IMG/VR virus record: IMGVR_UViG_3300031673_009057
Location: 1 to 21,671 of that record
From: a virus
Reading direction: 5' to 3' (one strand)
DNA: 21,671 bases
How positions within the stretch are numbered: position 1 is the first letter of the stretch; each line of letters starts with the position of its first letter. Positions 20,832 through 21,671 of this stretch are shown piece by piece. Below the pieces are notes generated by a model. That model was not told where the DNA came from. It saw only the letters and a list, made by a program, of their open reading frames with translations, and ran no database searches. The position numbers and the translations under genes are program-made.

Positions 20832-20948
20832 TCACATATTGAAGGGAACCGACAATGCTCCTCCATAAGGGCTTGTCATATATACAAAAACGACAGCAGA
20901 CAAACCAGCAATTATCAACCAAAATAAATCATTAAATATATTATTCAT
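20832..20948 (-). CDS. Small single-span membrane protein (38 aa)
   Basis: This gene is very short. The ATG overlaps the upstream stop as ATGA. The product is 'MNNIFNDLF' followed by the hydrophobic span 'WLIIAGLSAVVFVYM' and 'TSPYGGALSVPFNM'. It is the last gene of a minus-strand pair, the same layout as the 46-aa membrane protein at 14988. No sequence similarity between the two beyond the span. Confidence 0.55.
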   Translation of the reverse strand: MNNIFNDLFWLIIAGLSAVVFVYMTSPYGGALSVPFNM

Positions 20949-21241
20949 CTGTTCTCATTCCCTCTTTCATCATCATATTCCACCCATTTCGCCCATTTCA
21001 TTGCTGTTGTTATATATCCACGTCCAATACTGTAAACGAATATTATCTTTTTTCCTTTATATTGTATCATATGAATTTCTTGATCATCGTTCTCAACCAA
21101 TATAACATTTGATTTATCTATACGAAGATCATTACTCAGAAAGTCAAATTCTTCCATTGTCATTGGAGAAAGATCAAATCTTTCTTTTAATCTTTGATTC
21201 ACATGATCAAAACTATATATAATATCTTTTTTTGGCTTCAT
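20945..21241 (-). CDS. Hypothetical protein (98 aa)
   Basis: The start at 21241 has a strong GAGGAGG 7 bases upstream, present twice through a tandem duplication. The sequence 'YSFDHVNQRLKERFDLSPMTMEEFDFL' followed by 'IHMIQYKGKKIIFVYSIGRGYITTAM' has the layout of small phage and BrnT/DUF4258-like proteins ('H...R..ER..... ' helix followed by beta strands), but I cannot assign the family. A toxin-like RNase fold is only a guess. It is translationally coupled to the 38-aa membrane protein. Confidence 0.75.
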   Translation of the reverse strand: MKPKKDIIYSFDHVNQRLKERFDLSPMTMEEFDFLSNDLRIDKSNVILVENDDQEIHMIQYKGKKIIFVYSIGRGYITTAMKWAKWVEYDDERGNENR

Positions 21242-21269
21242 TTTGCAGCCTCCTCTTTGCAGCCTCCTC
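21242..21269 (-). repeat. Tandem 14-bp duplication containing the ribosome binding site
   Basis: On the minus strand GAGGAGGCTGCAAA occurs twice head to tail, directly before the ATG at 21241. Each copy carries a full Shine-Dalgarno GAGGAGG. It looks like a recent slippage duplication. Confidence 0.8.
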
Positions 21270-21331
21270 CCTTTCTTCTTTTGTTGCTGGCCTATGTCTT
21301 AAATCTTCCTTTCAAATATTAATTTTTAAAG

Positions 21332-21548
21332 TGGACGTGGCGGGAATCGAACCCGCACTAGATCTGCCTCAGGCATTACCCTGTGACTCCCTATCCATTG
21401 GAAACGCGCTTCCTTTGCTTGTTACCCACCTCAGATGGATCTAAGGCCGCTATAAGTGCATCCGCAACCATACTGAATAAAGATTTAAGACCATAGGTTT
21501 TACCCCATCCGGCCGTTTTCAGATGTGACTCCATTTGTCAACACGCCC
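21332..21548 (-). tRNA. tRNA-like element: clear T arm and acceptor 3' strand, distant matching 5' half
   Basis: On the minus strand a perfect T arm (GCGGG TTCGATT CCCGC, 21356-21340) is followed by CACGTCC and A (21339-21332), as in a tRNA 3' end without encoded CCA. No acceptor 5' strand lies at normal tRNA distance. The matching GGGCGTG (one G-T pair) lies at 21548-21542, followed by a possible D arm (GAC AAATGGA GTC) and ATCTG, which can pair with CAGAT (21366-21362) as an anticodon stem. This leaves a loop of 153 nt: too long for a tRNA, short for a group I intron, and lacking the GAUUCGAC motif of tmRNA. It may be an interrupted tRNA, a decayed one, or partly chance. The T arm itself is solid. 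Confidence 0.35.
21391..21534 (-). CDS. Doubtful small ORF inside the tRNA-like region (47 aa)
   Basis: ATG 21534 to TAG 21391 encodes 'MESHLKTAGWGKTYGLKSLF', then 'SMVADALIAALDPSEVGNKQ' and 'RKRVSNG'. The sequence looks protein-like, but there is no Shine-Dalgarno, and it lies wholly within the interval spanned by the tRNA-like halves. It could be a real small gene, which would make the distant tRNA pairing chance. Confidence 0.35.
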   Translation of the reverse strand: MESHLKTAGWGKTYGLKSLFSMVADALIAALDPSEVGNKQRKRVSNG

Positions 21549-21564
21549 AGTTTATTTAATCCCC

Positions 21565-21671
21565 TTATTTAATGTAGTCGGCCATTTTGATAGTCTTCAT
21601 GCCATCTGGTAAATAGATAAGCCAGCTGAAAATCCAACCCTCTTTCATGACCTGTTTGCCGGTTAGCTTAA
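21565..21671 (-). CDS. C-terminal end of a gene entering from the right edge
   Basis: The frame is open from the right edge to TAA at 21565 and encodes 34 residues: 'KLTGKQVMKEGWIFSWLIYL', then 'PDGMKTIKMADYIK'. An internal ATG ('MKEGWIF') could start a 27-residue protein, but the frame is open above it. No family is visible in so short a piece. Confidence 0.4.
   Translation of the reverse strand, partial: KLTGKQVMKEGWIFSWLIYLPDGMKTIKMADYIK

Noticed and set aside
21213-21312. Possible small gene reading KEDLRHRPATKEEREEAAK onward, minus strand
   Set aside because: The sequence looks coding, but the frame has no ATG, GTG or TTG start after the preceding stop; listed only as a possible broken gene in the findings.
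21232-21444. 70-aa plus-strand frame over the tRNA-like region
   Set aside because: It runs antisense through the T arm and the duplicated ribosome binding site; no start signal and no protein-like pattern.
21332-21548. A canonical tmRNA
   Set aside because: The 5' part lacks the conserved GAUUCGAC segment, no tag frame ending in an ALAA-like sequence is present, and 217 nt is short.

Overview
The window is part of the genome of a T4-like tailed phage (contractile tail). Its base composition is AT-rich. On the plus strand it encodes recognisable T4-type products: large terminase gp17, neck proteins gp13/gp14, tail-sheath stabiliser gp15, sheath gp18, tube gp19, a gp26-like baseplate/assembly protein, a gp29-like tape measure and a gp48/gp54-like tube cap. 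TATAAATA-type boxes, the T4 late promoter consensus, precede several of these genes. The host cannot be read from the sequence.

Layout. (1) 1-2147: the C-terminal end of a YeaH/YhbH (DUF444) protein, a small ORF and a SpoVR/YcgB homologue, closed by a strong terminator. (2) 2261-8763: terminase, gp13, a GIY-YIG homing endonuclease, small unknown genes, gp14, a DUF5661-like protein, a demi-ferritin, gp15 and a tube-like protein. (3) 8847-14991: sheath, tube, a gp26-like gene with a T9 run leading into an overlapping -1 frame, a terminator, the tape measure and the tube cap. (4) 14988-21241: a mosaic of plus-strand genes for small proteins (several with late promoters) and three minus-strand islands of small, probably early, genes. 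(5) 21242-21671: non-coding or poorly coding DNA with a clear tRNA T arm and acceptor strand, plus the end of another minus-strand gene.

The most notable pattern is in regions 2 and 4. Twelve plus-strand proteins begin with a short basic/amphipathic segment ending in a (L/I/V/F)-x-E motif at residues 9-14, such as MKFKNYINE, MRLTQYLTE and MRFYNIINE. This closely resembles the T4 internal-protein capsid-targeting sequence (MKTYQEFIAE), which the gp21 prohead protease cuts after (L/I)-x-E. My inference is that the window carries a set of head-packaged, possibly DNA-co-injected proteins. They include a demi-ferritin, four paralogues of one unknown family and a large protein with weak ADP-ribosyltransferase-like features. 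A SprT-like metalloprotease lies among them but lacks the motif.

Other points: gp15 appears to start at a non-canonical AUA codon. The gene after gp26 has no ribosome binding site and looks like a -1 frameshift extension. Two late promoters sit so close to the start codon that the mRNAs would be nearly leaderless. Two minus-strand islands end in very small single-span membrane proteins.
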